Origin: Candidatus Cloacimonadales bacterium
GTDB lineage: Bacteria; Cloacimonadota; Cloacimonadia; Cloacimonadales; TCS61
Assembly (NCBI GenBank): GCA_030656075.1
Contig: JAUSOT010000141.1
Span: 1-34,609, forward strand
Length of the DNA: 34,609 nucleotides
Direction of reading: 5' to 3'
Within the stretch, counting starts at the first letter, position 1. Every line of letters begins with the position of its first letter. The notes beneath the pieces are model-generated. The model saw only the letters and a program-made list of their open reading frames with translations. It ran no database searches and had not been told where the DNA came from. This document shows positions 16,276 through 24,970 of this stretch, piece after piece. The position numbers were made by a program, and so were the translations under genes.

Positions 16276-16320
16276 AAATTGGTACACTAATGGCCGTTTA
16301 AAATGGTACATCTGTTTTCC
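16276..16320. mobile_element. IS21-like terminal repeats (remnant)
   Basis: TGGTACA appears at 16280-16286 and again at 16304-16310, 24 bases apart, in a context (AATTGGTACACTAATGGCC and AAAATGGTACATC) like the multiple terminal repeats of IS21-family elements. No transposase gene is present. It joins the intron fragment to a truncated membrane-protein gene, so it probably marks a deletion boundary. Confidence 0.45.
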
Positions 16321-16329
16321 AAAAAAACG

Positions 16330-16687
16330 AAAAATTCCTCTAAACCTGCTGGCAGATTTTATCTATGAAGATACAGGAAAATACGATCAACTGCTTGATA
16401 AAACAAATTTTGCTTTGGGATGTGAATTTAGGTTGGAACCGGTTACCTTACGTTTTGGTGTGCAGTCATTTTTGAATAATCGCGACTTGGATTATATTTT
16501 TGAATATCAAGATCAATTATATTACTACTGGTCTGACCGATTAGCTCATGATCTTTATTTCTTAACCTGCGGATTGGAATTCAACTATAAAATTTTTCAA
16601 ATCAAAACGGCCTTTATCAGCAGCAAACTCTCTGAAAAAGATTACGGACATAATCAGTTTTCGGTGGGAGCGGGGATCAGGTTTTAG
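16330..16687 (+). pseudogene. 3' part of an outer-membrane beta-barrel protein gene
   Basis: The frame is open from about 16330, reading KIPLNLLADFIYEDTGKYDQ onward to VGAGIRF-stop. It consists of alternating amphipathic strands and ends with an aromatic residue, as barrel proteins of the PorV/UPF0164 type do. The 5' half and signal peptide are missing; the break coincides with the IS21-like end. A start at the ATG at 16415 would yield only 90 residues and has no good ribosome site, so I call it a fragment. Confidence 0.65.
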
Positions 16688-16693
16688 TCAATT

Positions 16694-16720
16694 AACCTTG
16701 AAAGGGCTTCTCTCAAGGTT
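16694..16720. terminator. Hairpin after the truncated barrel gene
   Basis: AACCTTGA at 16694-16701 pairs with TCAAGGTT at 16713-16720 (8-bp perfect stem, 11-base loop). No long T-run follows, so Rho-independent termination is uncertain. A second small hairpin (AGACCT/AGGTCT) follows near 16745-16762. Confidence 0.4.
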
Positions 16721-16805
16721 TCTTGAATGAATCATTGGAAAAGACCTTTTCAGAGGTCTCATCGATTAAATCACCTGCAGTCCAGAATTTGATTGCTTTT
16801 CTCAT
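16713..16805 (-). CDS. Short ORF coupled to the ribbon-helix-helix gene (possible toxin stub)
   Basis: An ATG overlapping the stop of the upstream gene (ATGA) opens a 30-residue frame, MRKAIKFWTAGDLIDETSEK..KKP-stop. The coupling is the usual place for a toxin gene after an antitoxin, but 30 residues is too short for a known toxin, and the frame ends inside a hairpin. It may be a truncated toxin or chance. I do not recognise a family. Confidence 0.35.
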   Translation of the reverse strand: MRKAIKFWTAGDLIDETSEKVFSNDSFKKP

Positions 16806-17035
16806 TCTGGCCAATCACTTACTGCTGACTCAGTAAGTTCCCGCAGTTCAAGATCTGTTGAATAAATTTCAGAATATAATTCTGCCGACTTATCTAATTG
16901 TGTTTTTTTATACTCAGAAATTAAAATTTCCAGCGCTTTCCTGAACAGCGAACTCTTGCTCTTGAATCCCAATGATTTGAAGTTATTGGCAAAATCATTC
17001 AGATCATTGCTTATGCTGATTTTTACCTGAATCAT
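16802..17035 (-). CDS. Ribbon-helix-helix DNA-binding protein (orphan antitoxin-like)
   Basis: A 77-residue protein with the ribbon-helix-helix pattern: strand MIQVKISIS, helix NDLNDFANNFKSLG, turn, and helix KSSLFRKALEILISEY. The C-terminal tail is acidic, as in antitoxins that bind a toxin with this part. No intact toxin gene follows; only a 30-codon frame does. The promoter carries four GTACC half-sites with a regular 13-base period that reach the start codon, which suggests autorepression. Confidence 0.72.
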   Translation of the reverse strand: MIQVKISISNDLNDFANNFKSLGFKSKSSLFRKALEILISEYKKTQLDKSAELYSEIYSTDLELRELTESAVSDWPE

Positions 17036-17079
17036 GTACCCCTCCTCTGGGTACTAAATACGTACCCGATTTCTGGTAC
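17036..17079. promoter_or_regulatory. Operator array of four GTACC/GGTAC half-sites
   Basis: GTACCC at 17036, GGGTAC at 17049-17054, GTACCC at 17062-17067 and GGTAC at 17075-17079 alternate in orientation and step by 13 bases. The array abuts the start codon (17035) of the ribbon-helix-helix gene. The period suits adjacent dimers of a ribbon-helix-helix repressor bound cooperatively. Confidence 0.7.
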
Positions 17080-17125
17080 TATTTATTTTTTATATTTACT
17101 ACCTTTAACTAAGACATTCCAATAA

Positions 17126-17608
17126 TTATTTTAGATTCTGCAGTGCCTTTATCACAGGATAGATCATTCCGGCGATCAGCAGCAAAGTGATAAAAGGACG
17201 GTTGATGTTTTGCCATTTGTAGTTTTTGTGTTTGATCGCTTCCAAACCGTGATTGATGCCTGAGAAGAAAAAGAAAAATATGAAAGTGAAAAGAATAGTC
17301 AGCTCCGCTTTGATACCCCAGTTTACAAAATAGACGATTAGTGCAATTACCGCATAGGAAAGCAAGGCAATGGCCGACTGTTTCTGATAATTGCTACCGG
17401 CTTCAAAACCCTTCAATTCTGCAGATTTTTTACCAAAACAAAGTCCTTCAAATCCTGATATGCCAGCAATTGCGACAATTATAATGGGAATCATGAAATG
17501 CAACTGAGCAACTGGATCGTAACCATTTTTGAAACCAATCTGATAACCGAAATAAAAGGCGATTGCCACAGCGATCATGCGAATCCAATCTAATAATTTC
17601 AACAGCAT
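17126..17608 (-). CDS. Four-helix membrane protein of unknown function
   Basis: A 160-residue protein with four hydrophobic segments (about residues 9-22, 38-56, 80-97 plus 103-117, and 138-154). Charged loops include FGKKSAELKGFEAGSNYQKQ and INHGLEAIKHKNYKWQNINR. AAGGAG stands 7 bases before the start. It is monocistronic, between the HipBA pair and the ribbon-helix-helix gene. I do not recognise a family and see no catalytic motif. Confidence 0.7.
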   Translation of the reverse strand: MLLKLLDWIRMIAVAIAFYFGYQIGFKNGYDPVAQLHFMIPIIIVAIAGISGFEGLCFGKKSAELKGFEAGSNYQKQSAIALLSYAVIALIVYFVNWGIKAELTILFTFIFFFFFSGINHGLEAIKHKNYKWQNINRPFITLLLIAGMIYPVIKALQNLK

Positions 17609-17768
17609 AAACTTACTCCTTCCTTATTTTCTTTTTGCATTTTCCAAATTTGAAAATTCGGAAAGTAGATGCAAGAAATATCTTAAGAGTCGAGAGAATT
17701 AACTTTGAAAAGGCATCTTTCAATTAACATTATCTAACTTCACAGACACAGTTAAATTAACGCTCCCA

Positions 17769-19079
17769 TTATTTCTTAAAAACTGCCAATGTTGAAAAAA
17801 TCAAATCCCGCAACTGAGGATTGACTTTCTGTTCCTGCGCATAATCATTCCAACAAGATACTTTATCATTAATATGATCTATGATAGTATCGGCTTTTTT
17901 TATGTTCATTGATCTAGCAATTTCCAAGAGATCATTCCTGGTAATATTTTTTCTTTTACCATTTATGCTTAAAGAATGTTGACTTACCCAAATACTGGTT
18001 GGACTGAAAGCATAACACATATCATAAGCTGGAGCCAATTCCCAAGCGTTATTTTTTTTCAACCGAAAAGCAAAATTTTTGGTATGATCGTCGCAATTTT
18101 TTGCGAGTACATTAAAAACCATTCTGCGAAACATTTGTTCTGCCTGTGGATAGGGTAAACGGAGCAGGCGCATGGTTTGAAATAGTTGTTCGTAGCTGAA
18201 ACTGTTAATATCATTAAAATCATAATGCTGCAGGGCGCAGAATGTTTGAATGTGGTGTTTCTGGTCACTTCCTTCTCTGTCAAATCGCCTGGTCATGAAG
18301 TGCGCTCGATCATTTTCTTCTAATAATTGAGATTCCATCATCTCGATTCCGCAATCTCTTGCCATCTTATAATAAGCCATCTCAACTCGGCCATATCCTC
18401 TACTCTCTCCAAACTGTGTATCACTAACTCCATCCAATTTTATCAGCCAATGATCAAATCCTTTGGGAGCTATTGTTTGTCCGGATCTTACTTCTCCGGT
18501 TTTTTTGTTATAGGCAATTATTGCTTTTGGTCTGGCTCCACCTGCCGATGTGCCGATTTTTAATATCTCCCTCATGGCCGCTTTTTCATCTTCTTTTATG
18601 TTGGTTTTAAAAACCTCTCTTTTTTGCAGCATTTTTTTAGCTATTGCAACGAGACTGTCGAGTACAACCTGGAAGGTGTATTTGTTTGTTTTAAATTGAG
18701 CAGGTTCAAACTCCAATGCACCCATCCCTCTGGTTCCAATAAAACACAATTGTTCCACTGGATTCAAGCTGTTCAGAGGACGCCCATTTTGCGCCAACCA
18801 GTAATTAATAAGCTGATTACCATACCTGTCCGGCAGCATATCTGCCAGTAATCCCGGTAATCCCTTGAATGTGTCATATTCATTATTTCTTGAAGTTCTG
18901 TTTTCTATGAATGAATATATTTTATTACTGGCAGGCATTTTTATTGGAGATAACTCAATTCCTGTCCTTATAAATTCCGGATCATATTCAAAATGGGCTA
19001 TACTTTCAGTTTCATCCCAGGCAATTGCGCCTACTATTTGCCCCCAGATGTTAATATATGCTGTATTCATATTTACCAT
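17769..19079 (-). CDS. hipA: HipA family Ser/Thr kinase toxin
   Basis: A 436-residue kinase of the HipA family, whose best-known member phosphorylates glutamyl-tRNA synthetase and causes growth arrest. Visible motifs are the Gly-rich loop GTSAGGARPKAI near residue 177, the ATP Lys in HWLIKLDG near 210, the catalytic loop AKNCDDHTKNFAF near 320 and the metal DFG-like LAPAYDM near 344. All key residues appear intact. It overlaps the hipB stop by 7 bases. An in-frame ATG three codons later (19070) is an alternative start. Confidence 0.92.
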   Translation of the reverse strand: MVNMNTAYINIWGQIVGAIAWDETESIAHFEYDPEFIRTGIELSPIKMPASNKIYSFIENRTSRNNEYDTFKGLPGLLADMLPDRYGNQLINYWLAQNGRPLNSLNPVEQLCFIGTRGMGALEFEPAQFKTNKYTFQVVLDSLVAIAKKMLQKREVFKTNIKEDEKAAMREILKIGTSAGGARPKAIIAYNKKTGEVRSGQTIAPKGFDHWLIKLDGVSDTQFGESRGYGRVEMAYYKMARDCGIEMMESQLLEENDRAHFMTRRFDREGSDQKHHIQTFCALQHYDFNDINSFSYEQLFQTMRLLRLPYPQAEQMFRRMVFNVLAKNCDDHTKNFAFRLKKNNAWELAPAYDMCYAFSPTSIWVSQHSLSINGKRKNITRNDLLEIARSMNIKKADTIIDHINDKVSCWNDYAQEQKVNPQLRDLIFSTLAVFKK

Positions 19080-19420
19080 TCACTTTGAGCTGTATTGTTG
19101 TTTTTTACATTTCTGGCTCGCTGCCTTTTTTGTTTATCTGCTTGCGCCAGCTGCAAAGGACTTAGCTTTTTCTCGATTTTGAAGATATTCAATATACTCA
19201 ATAAATCGAGAGCTCTTAATATTTGAATCAATGAAGCCATGGTTACCGCATTACCATTTTCAATATTGCTTAAAGTCCATCTATTGATCCCGGCAGCGAG
19301 AGCTACTTGAGCCTGCGTTTTGTTTTGATCTAAGCGGTGTTGTTTTAGATGTTGACCAATGGCTGTGATAATAGCTTTATCGCTCATGGCAACCCAATCA
19401 ATGTTGGTATTAGCCATCAT
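19073..19420 (-). CDS. hipB: HipB-like helix-turn-helix antitoxin
   Basis: A 115-residue Xre/HipB-type regulator: the helix-turn-helix TQAQVALAAGINRWTLSNIE is at residues 41-60, with LIQILRALDLLSIL after it. The long basic C-terminal tail (KQKRQRARNVKNNN) is unusual. AGGAGG lies 5 bases before the first of two consecutive ATGs. It binds HipA and represses the operon; the direct repeats upstream are the likely sites. Confidence 0.9.
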   Translation of the reverse strand: MMANTNIDWVAMSDKAIITAIGQHLKQHRLDQNKTQAQVALAAGINRWTLSNIENGNAVTMASLIQILRALDLLSILNIFKIEKKLSPLQLAQADKQKRQRARNVKNNNTAQSEW

Positions 19421-19437
19421 AAAGCCTCCTTTAAGTA

Positions 19438-19550
19438 TTTAATGCTGGCATCTACAAACATTATAATAGAAAATCTGTCAACTTATATTTAATTGCTGGC
19501 TTATGTTGTTATTATCTAACATTAACTGGCAATTTAGAACATAATGTTAG
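19438..19550. promoter_or_regulatory. hipBA control region: repeated GCTGGC boxes and a CTAACATTA inverted repeat
   Basis: TTTAATGCTGGC (19438-19449) and TTTAATTGCTGGC (19488-19500) are direct repeats on either side of a candidate promoter (TTGACA on the minus strand near 19477-19482). Farther out, CTAACATTA (19516-19524) and TAATGTTAG (19542-19550) form a perfect 9-bp inverted repeat with a 17-base spacer. Either set may be the HipB operator. Confidence 0.5.
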
Positions 19551-19864
19551 TTTATCCCAACAGAATTGCGGATAATATTAAAATAAATATCAATATTTCC
19601 GATCTCAAATCAATAATCACTGATTACCTAACCCTAAACAAAAATCTTTATTTATCGATCTAACCTCATTTTTTCTTTCTACTCTTCTTCGGGAAATTTA
19701 TTAAGCAATTTATATATACAAGTATGTTGATTGTAATATATTGACGAAAAATATATTATTAATTTTGTTGATTTTGTAGCTCATTCGAGAAATAGAAATG
19801 GCTCAAAATACTTAATATCTGAGCTGAAAAGAGTGATTGTTTGAGCTTTAAAAGGAGTTTGCAA
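19551..19864. other. Intergenic, AT-rich leader of the Fic gene
   Basis: No gene or RNA is recognisable. It should hold the Fic promoter; the ribosome-binding site AAAGGAG is at 19851-19857. Confidence 0.4.
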
Positions 19865-20905
19865 ATGTTAATGACTAGAGAATATGATATTATTGAATTC
19901 ATAAAAACAAAAGGAGAACTTTCTTCAAAAGAGATTTTTGACGGGATTTCTCTACCAGTCAGCTATGCAACATTAAAGAGAATTTTGACAAATCTGATTT
20001 CAAAGAATTTCATAGAAATAAAAGGGAGAGGAAAAGGAACAAAATATCTTATTTCTCCAATGTATGAGCTTATTCAACCAATTGATGTTCAGAAATATTA
20101 TGAAAAAGAAATTGATGAAAGAGAAATAAAGCAAGAATTCAATTTCCAAATCATCACTGATGTACTAAACAACCATAGCGTATTCACAGCAAGTGAATTG
20201 ATGAAACTTAAAGAACTTCAAAAAAAATATACAAAAAATATATCCCATTTAACTGAAAATGAATATAGAAAAGAACTTGAGAGATTAGCAATTGATTTGA
20301 GCTGGAAATCATCACAAATTGAAGGTAACACATATTCTCTATTAGAGACAGAAAGATTATTAAAAGAAAAAGAAACCGCTGCAGGTAAGACAAAAGAAGA
20401 AGCAATCATGTTATTGAATCATAAAGATGCTCTTGATTTCATTATTGCTAATCCTAATTATTTAAACCCTATCTCTATATCAAAAATTGAAGACATTCAT
20501 AGCATACTAATAAAAGAACTTAATATTGATAGAAATTTGAGAAAAAGAAGAGTTGGTATCTCTGGAACAAATTATCGTCCTCTAGATAATGAATTTCAGA
20601 TTTCAGAAGCATTAAATATGACTTGTGAATTAATTAATAGTAAAGAAAATATATTTGAAAAAACTTTATTAGCTCTAACTCTTATATCCTATATCCAACC
20701 ATTTATGGATGGAAATAAAAGAACTGCAAGAATTGTAAGTAACGCAATCTTGATAAGTGAAAATCATTGTCCTTTGTCTTTCCGGACGGTTGATTCTGTA
20801 GATTATAAAAAAACTATGTTATTATTTTATGAGCAGAATAATATATCAAATTTTAAGAGAATGTTTATTGATCAGTTTGAATTTGCTGTAAATACATACT
20901 TTTAA
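19865..20905 (+). CDS. Fic family protein with N-terminal winged helix and altered catalytic motif
   Basis: A 346-residue protein. Residues 1-65 form a winged helix (DIIEFIKTKGELSSKEIF and TLKRILTNLI); then comes a linker and a Fic domain. The inhibitory helix motif is SSQIEGNT near residue 153, which blocks the ATP site in class II Fic proteins. The active loop reads IQPFMDGNKRTARI where HxFxDGNxRxxR is expected: Gln replaces the catalytic His while the rest is intact. This predicts weak or no AMP transfer, or a changed reaction. The ATG at 19865 has AAAGGAG at 7 bases; a TTG at 19841 is upstream but has no site. Confidence 0.88.
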   Translation: MLMTREYDIIEFIKTKGELSSKEIFDGISLPVSYATLKRILTNLISKNFIEIKGRGKGTKYLISPMYELIQPIDVQKYYEKEIDEREIKQEFNFQIITDVLNNHSVFTASELMKLKELQKKYTKNISHLTENEYRKELERLAIDLSWKSSQIEGNTYSLLETERLLKEKETAAGKTKEEAIMLLNHKDALDFIIANPNYLNPISISKIEDIHSILIKELNIDRNLRKRRVGISGTNYRPLDNEFQISEALNMTCELINSKENIFEKTLLALTLISYIQPFMDGNKRTARIVSNAILISENHCPLSFRTVDSVDYKKTMLLFYEQNNISNFKRMFIDQFEFAVNTYF

Positions 20906-21031
20906 TGTAATCTGTAATAAATTAAAATATTTCAGTAGTTTTGATATCAAGAAGAGAAAAAAATAATCACTAATTACAAACTTAGAAAATAATCCACGAA
21001 TAAAAAAAATGAACGAATAACAACAATATTC

Positions 21032-21061
21032 TTGACACTATTTGGCGATTTGACCAAATAG
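21032..21061 (+). promoter_or_regulatory. ars operon promoter with overlapping ArsR operator
   Basis: TTGACA (21032-21037) is a consensus -35. CTATTTGG at 21038-21045 and CCAAATAG at 21054-21061 form an 8-bp perfect inverted repeat with an 8-base spacer that covers the -35/-10 interval. That is the position an ArsR-type repressor should occupy. The regulator gene starts about 50 bases downstream. Confidence 0.7.
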
Positions 21062-21111
21062 GCAATGACTTGTGGGAAGTGAAATGATTTCTCACAAAAA
21101 TGGAGGTCTTG

Positions 21112-21426
21112 ATGACTAATCTGGATAAAAGAAAATATGAAGAACTGGCGCGCATCAGCAAAGCTCTGGCACATGCCACACGATTGTATATTATCCACAA
21201 ACTGGATGAACAGGAATATTGCGTGAAAGAACTCACCGAACTGGTCGGAGCTGATATTTCGACTGTTTCCAAACACCTGACGATCCTGAAGAACGCCGGC
21301 ATTATTCTGGATGAAAAACGCGGTAATTGTGTGTACTACAAATTGCAATGCCGTTGTGTACTAGCAATGTTTGGCTGCTTAACTAATGTGATCGACAGCA
21401 ACAAAAATAAAATGAATGCAATGTAA
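21112..21426 (+). CDS. arsR: ArsR/SmtB family metalloregulator
   Basis: A 104-residue winged-helix repressor with ALAHATRLYIIHKL and the recognition helix ADISTVSKHLTILKNAGI. Cysteines are at 37, 73, 80, 82 and 89. C37 lies in the helix where ArsR has its metal-binding CVC pair, but here only one Cys remains (YCVKEL). A C-terminal cluster CRC..C (80, 82, 89) could complete a three-coordinate As(III)-type site, as in other C-terminal ArsR sensors. The ATG at 21112 with GGAGG 4-5 bases upstream is chosen over an ATG at 21100. It leads a plus-strand cluster reaching 30316. Confidence 0.92.
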   Translation: MTNLDKRKYEELARISKALAHATRLYIIHKLDEQEYCVKELTELVGADISTVSKHLTILKNAGIILDEKRGNCVYYKLQCRCVLAMFGCLTNVIDSNKNKMNAM

Positions 21427-21444
21427 AAAAAACAAGGAGTGGAA

Positions 21445-22551
21445 ATGAATCAAACCAATAACTCAAGGTTAAAAGCGAGTAGCCGAGAGATGAATGTTTT
21501 TGAAAAATATCTCTCATTATGGGTTATTCTTTGCATTGGTGCAGGAATTGTGCTTGGTAAATTAGCTCCCCAGGTTGCTTCAATGCTGGATGGTTTCTCA
21601 TTTTATCAGGTCTCAATTCCTATCGCGATCTGCTTATTCTTTATGATGTATCCGATTATGGTGAAGATCGATTTTAGAGAAGTGATCAAAGCCGGAAAAA
21701 CACCCAAACCTGTTATTCTTACTTTGATTATCAATTGGCTTATAAAGCCTTTTACGATGTTCTTTATTGCTACTTTTTTTCTTACCCTGTTTTACAAATG
21801 GGGTTTGATTCCAGGAACAGAGATTGTAAAAACCGGTCAGGAAGTGGAATTGTATAAAAGTTACATTTCCGGTGCTATTCTTTTAGGAATCGCACCTTGT
21901 ACTGCTATGGTTCTTGTCTGGAGCTGGCTTTCCAAAGGCAATATGGGACACACTCTGGTGATGGTGGCCATCAATTCTTTAACGATGCTAATCTTGTATG
22001 CTCCCTTAGGAGGTTTTCTGCTGGGTGAAAACGATATGCCCATACCTTGGCAAACTATCTTATTATCTGTTCTGATTTATGTTGGATTACCTCTAATTGC
22101 CGGATATTTCACCCGGAAATGGATAATCGCCCAAAAGGGATTGGATTATTTTCAGAAAATATTCTTACCACATCTTGGAACTGTCTCGATTATTGCCTTA
22201 CTAATCACCTTAATTCTACTTTTCTCTTTTAAGGGTGAAGTCATTCTTCAAAATCCTTTGACCATTCTCTGGATTGCAATTCCTTTATTCCTTCAAACGA
22301 TACTAATTTTCACTATCGGATTTATCGCTGCGAAATTTCTGAAACTATCTTATGAAAATGCTGCTCCTGCTGCTATGATCGGAGCTTCAAATCATTTTGA
22401 AGTAGCCATTGCAACCTCGACGATGCTTTTTGGTCTGTCATCAGGTGCATCACTCGCTACGGTGGTTGGGGTTTTGATTGAAGTACCGCTAATGCTGTTT
22501 TTAGTTAGAATCTGCTTGAAGACCCAAAAATGGTTTTTTATAAGTAAATGA
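21445..22551 (+). CDS. acr3: ACR3 family arsenite efflux transporter
   Basis: A 368-residue inner-membrane protein with about ten transmembrane helices. The ACR3 marks are present: YPIMVKIDF near residue 69, the conserved Cys of [12 protein letters not shown] (C152) and the conserved Glu of [11 protein letters not shown] near the C-terminus. Such proteins export As(III) in exchange for protons. ATG 21445 has AAGGAG upstream, better than the GTG at 21439. It follows arsR by 18 bases and is certainly cotranscribed with it. Confidence 0.94.
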   Translation: MNQTNNSRLKASSREMNVFEKYLSLWVILCIGAGIVLGKLAPQVASMLDGFSFYQVSIPIAICLFFMMYPIMVKIDFREVIKAGKTPKPVILTLIINWLIKPFTMFFIATFFLTLFYKWGLIPGTEIVKTGQEVELYKSYISGAILLGIAPCTAMVLVWSWLSKGNMGHTLVMVAINSLTMLILYAPLGGFLLGENDMPIPWQTILLSVLIYVGLPLIAGYFTRKWIIAQKGLDYFQKIFLPHLGTVSIIALLITLILLFSFKGEVILQNPLTILWIAIPLFLQTILIFTIGFIAAKFLKLSYENAAPAAMIGASNHFEVAIATSTMLFGLSSGASLATVVGVLIEVPLMLFLVRICLKTQKWFFISK

Positions 22552-22582
22552 GCGCATTAAGCAAAATTTACGATTCAATACT

Positions 22583-22610
22583 CTCGTTCCCAAAGCCCTC
22601 TGGGAATGAG
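22583..22610 (+). terminator. Hairpin between acr3 and the first permease
   Basis: CTCGTTCCCA and TGGGAATGAG pair over 10 bases (one G-U) around an 8-base loop. No T-run follows, so it may attenuate transcription or be a repeated intergenic palindrome and not a true terminator. Confidence 0.45.
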
Positions 22611-22733
22611 GATTTACAACAAAACTTCGGTTTTACTGACGAGATAATATTCTCACCAGGAAGGTGTTTTTTATCGCGTGGTTCAACCTGGAAGGATGAA
22701 GCAGCATGAGTAAAAGATAAAAAGGAATTTTTT

Positions 22734-24035
22734 ATGAATTGGAAAAATGAAATTAAAATCCTGCTGTTGATGGTGGTGATCTTTCTGGTTGCCTACCATT
22801 TACCGGTAAATGCCGCTCGTTTTCAAAATGCAGTGATGGAATCGTTTTATCTATTGCAGGAATACGCCCGCCTGCATGTGATTTTATGTCTGATACCTGC
22901 CTTATTCATCGCCGGAGCGATTGGAGTTTTCATTTCCAAAGATGCTGTGATGAAATATCTGGGAGCGCGAGCAAAACGAGTTGTGGCCTATTCGGTCGCT
23001 TCAGTTTCGGGAGCGATTCTGGCTGTGTGTTCCTGCACCATTTTGCCGCTTTTCAGTGGAATTTATAAGCGCGGTGCCGGCATCGGTCCGGCTACAGCAT
23101 TCTTGTATTCCGGTCCGGCGATCAACATCTTGGCGATCATCCTGACGGCACGCATTCTGGGAATGGAAATGGGAATAGCCAGAGCTGTGGGAGCGATCGT
23201 TTTCAGTATCGTCATAGGGCTGATCATGGGATTTGTTTTCCGCAAAGACGAACAGGCCAAAGTACAGCAGCAGATGTTGATGCCGGAAGTGGAAGTAGAG
23301 CGTCCTTTCTGGCAAAACCTGATTTTTTTTGCATCCATGATCTTCATCCTCATCTTTGCCAACTGGGCAAAACCAGCCACCGAATCAGGAGTTTGGAACG
23401 CAATTTACAGCGTCAAATGGATCATCACTTCTGTGTTTTCCGTTGCATTGGGAATTATCCTGGTAACGATCTATAAAATGAAATTATGGAAAATGGCAGT
23501 AACTGCAATCGCTGTGATCATTACCGGATTCGCATCCGGTTGGAATCCGATGATCACCTTTGTGGTTGGTGTGATCGGACTTTCTTATTTTACCAGCAAA
23601 GATGAAGGAGAAGTGGGTGAATGGTTCAGTTCCACCTGGGAATTTGCCAAACAAATTTTGCCTTTGCTCTTCTTTGGAGTAGTCGTAGCAGGTTTGCTTT
23701 TAGCCCGTCCGGGACATGAAGGATTAATACCTTCCGAGTGGATTTCGAAATTAGTGGGCGGAAATTCAATCTGGGCTAATTTCTGCTCTTCCATCGTGGG
23801 AGCATTCATGTATTTTGCTACTCTCACCGAAGTTCCGATCCTGCAGGGTTTGATGGGAAACGGCATGGGGAAAGGTCCGGCCCTGGCTTTGCTGCTGGCT
23901 GGCCCGGCGCTGTCGCTGCCGAATATGCTGGTGATCCGCACTGTGATGGGAACGAAGAAAACAGTCGTATTTGTTTCGTTGGTTGTGGTGATGGCTACCA
24001 TTACAGGTGTGATTTTCGGAGCGGTCTATAGGTAA
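22734..24035 (+). CDS. DUF318/UPF0718 permease, ArsP-like
   Basis: A 433-residue inner-membrane permease with two similar halves. The signature CSCTILPLFSGIYKRGAG is near residue 100, followed by TAFLYSGPAINI, and the second half repeats FATLTEVPILQGL..GPALALLLAGPALSLPNM. The Cys-x-Cys in the first half is typical of this family, which includes ArsP, an exporter of trivalent organoarsenicals. Gap to the next gene is 15 bases. Which metal(loid) it moves is not shown by sequence. GGAATTTTTT stands in for a strong ribosome site. Confidence 0.87.
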   Translation: MNWKNEIKILLLMVVIFLVAYHLPVNAARFQNAVMESFYLLQEYARLHVILCLIPALFIAGAIGVFISKDAVMKYLGARAKRVVAYSVASVSGAILAVCSCTILPLFSGIYKRGAGIGPATAFLYSGPAINILAIILTARILGMEMGIARAVGAIVFSIVIGLIMGFVFRKDEQAKVQQQMLMPEVEVERPFWQNLIFFASMIFILIFANWAKPATESGVWNAIYSVKWIITSVFSVALGIILVTIYKMKLWKMAVTAIAVIITGFASGWNPMITFVVGVIGLSYFTSKDEGEVGEWFSSTWEFAKQILPLLFFGVVVAGLLLARPGHEGLIPSEWISKLVGGNSIWANFCSSIVGAFMYFATLTEVPILQGLMGNGMGKGPALALLLAGPALSLPNMLVIRTVMGTKKTVVFVSLVVVMATITGVIFGAVYR

Positions 24036-24050
24036 ATAAGGAAGTATGTA

Positions 24051-24944
24051 GTGAATAACCTAACGGATACTCTCCGGTATTTTCTGATTATTTTCCTTGA
24101 ATTAACGGTTTTATTTCTGCTAATCAGTACTATTGTAACCCTGATAGTGTCATACATTCCTCCTGCAAAGTTAAAGCGATGGCTTTCAAAACGCGGAATA
24201 GCAGGGAATGTGATAGGTGCTCTCATCGGCGCATTAACTCCATTTTGCGCTTGTTCCACAATACCCATGACGCTTGGTTTTCTCACTGCGGGAGCTCCTT
24301 TCGGAGCTGTTATGTCATTTGTGATCTCATCACCAATTCTGAACCCAATTATACTAGGCATGATCGCGACTATGGTTGGATTGAAAGCCTGCCTGTTGTA
24401 CTTTATCGTAACTTTTTTTGCCTCAGTCGTTTTTGGCATTGTTCTCGAAAAAACAGGTGGGGCACGGTATGTGAAACGTGTTCGGGTAAAGAATGACAAC
24501 AGCCATTCCGCATCCATTCAATCAGGTCCTTTCGGTAAGAAGCTGCAAGCATCATTCCGCTCTGCCTTGTCAGATTTCAAAGTAGTATTCATATTTCTCA
24601 TTATTGGAGTAAGTATAGGATCAATTATTTATGGATATATACCACAAGAATTCATCACTCGAATTGCTGGGAATCATAACCCCTTTGCCATACCTATTGC
24701 AGCGATCATCGGCATTCCGCTCTACATTCGTGCCGAAACAGCTATCCCGATAGGATTAGCGCTTACACAAAAGGGCATGAGCTTGGGGGCTGTGATTGCA
24801 CTTATTATTGGCGGAGCTGGTATGGCTATTCCGGAAATGACAATGTTGGCGAGTATTTTCAAAAAGAAACTGGTTATGGCTGTTGTGCTGGTTATATTCT
24901 TCACTGCCGTGATCACCGGCTTTGTCTTTAATTATTTTCTATAA
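24051..24944 (+). CDS. DUF318/ArsP-like permease, second copy
   Basis: A 297-residue permease, shorter than its upstream neighbour and a different branch of the family. The signature is LTPFCACSTIPMTLGFLTAG near residue 62, then FVISSPILNPIILG; the second half has IPLYIRAETAIPIGLAL..GGAGMAIPEMTML. The vicinal CAC Cys pair suits thiophilic metal(loid) substrates such as methylated As(III), which is the known cargo of ArsP. GTG start with AAGGAAG upstream. The tandem of two family members in one operon suggests distinct substrates or a heteromeric unit; inferred. Confidence 0.87.
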   Translation: MNNLTDTLRYFLIIFLELTVLFLLISTIVTLIVSYIPPAKLKRWLSKRGIAGNVIGALIGALTPFCACSTIPMTLGFLTAGAPFGAVMSFVISSPILNPIILGMIATMVGLKACLLYFIVTFFASVVFGIVLEKTGGARYVKRVRVKNDNSHSASIQSGPFGKKLQASFRSALSDFKVVFIFLIIGVSIGSIIYGYIPQEFITRIAGNHNPFAIPIAAIIGIPLYIRAETAIPIGLALTQKGMSLGAVIALIIGGAGMAIPEMTMLASIFKKKLVMAVVLVIFFTAVITGFVFNYFL

Positions 24945-24970
24945 TCTCATGATTACCAGGGAGGTAAAAA

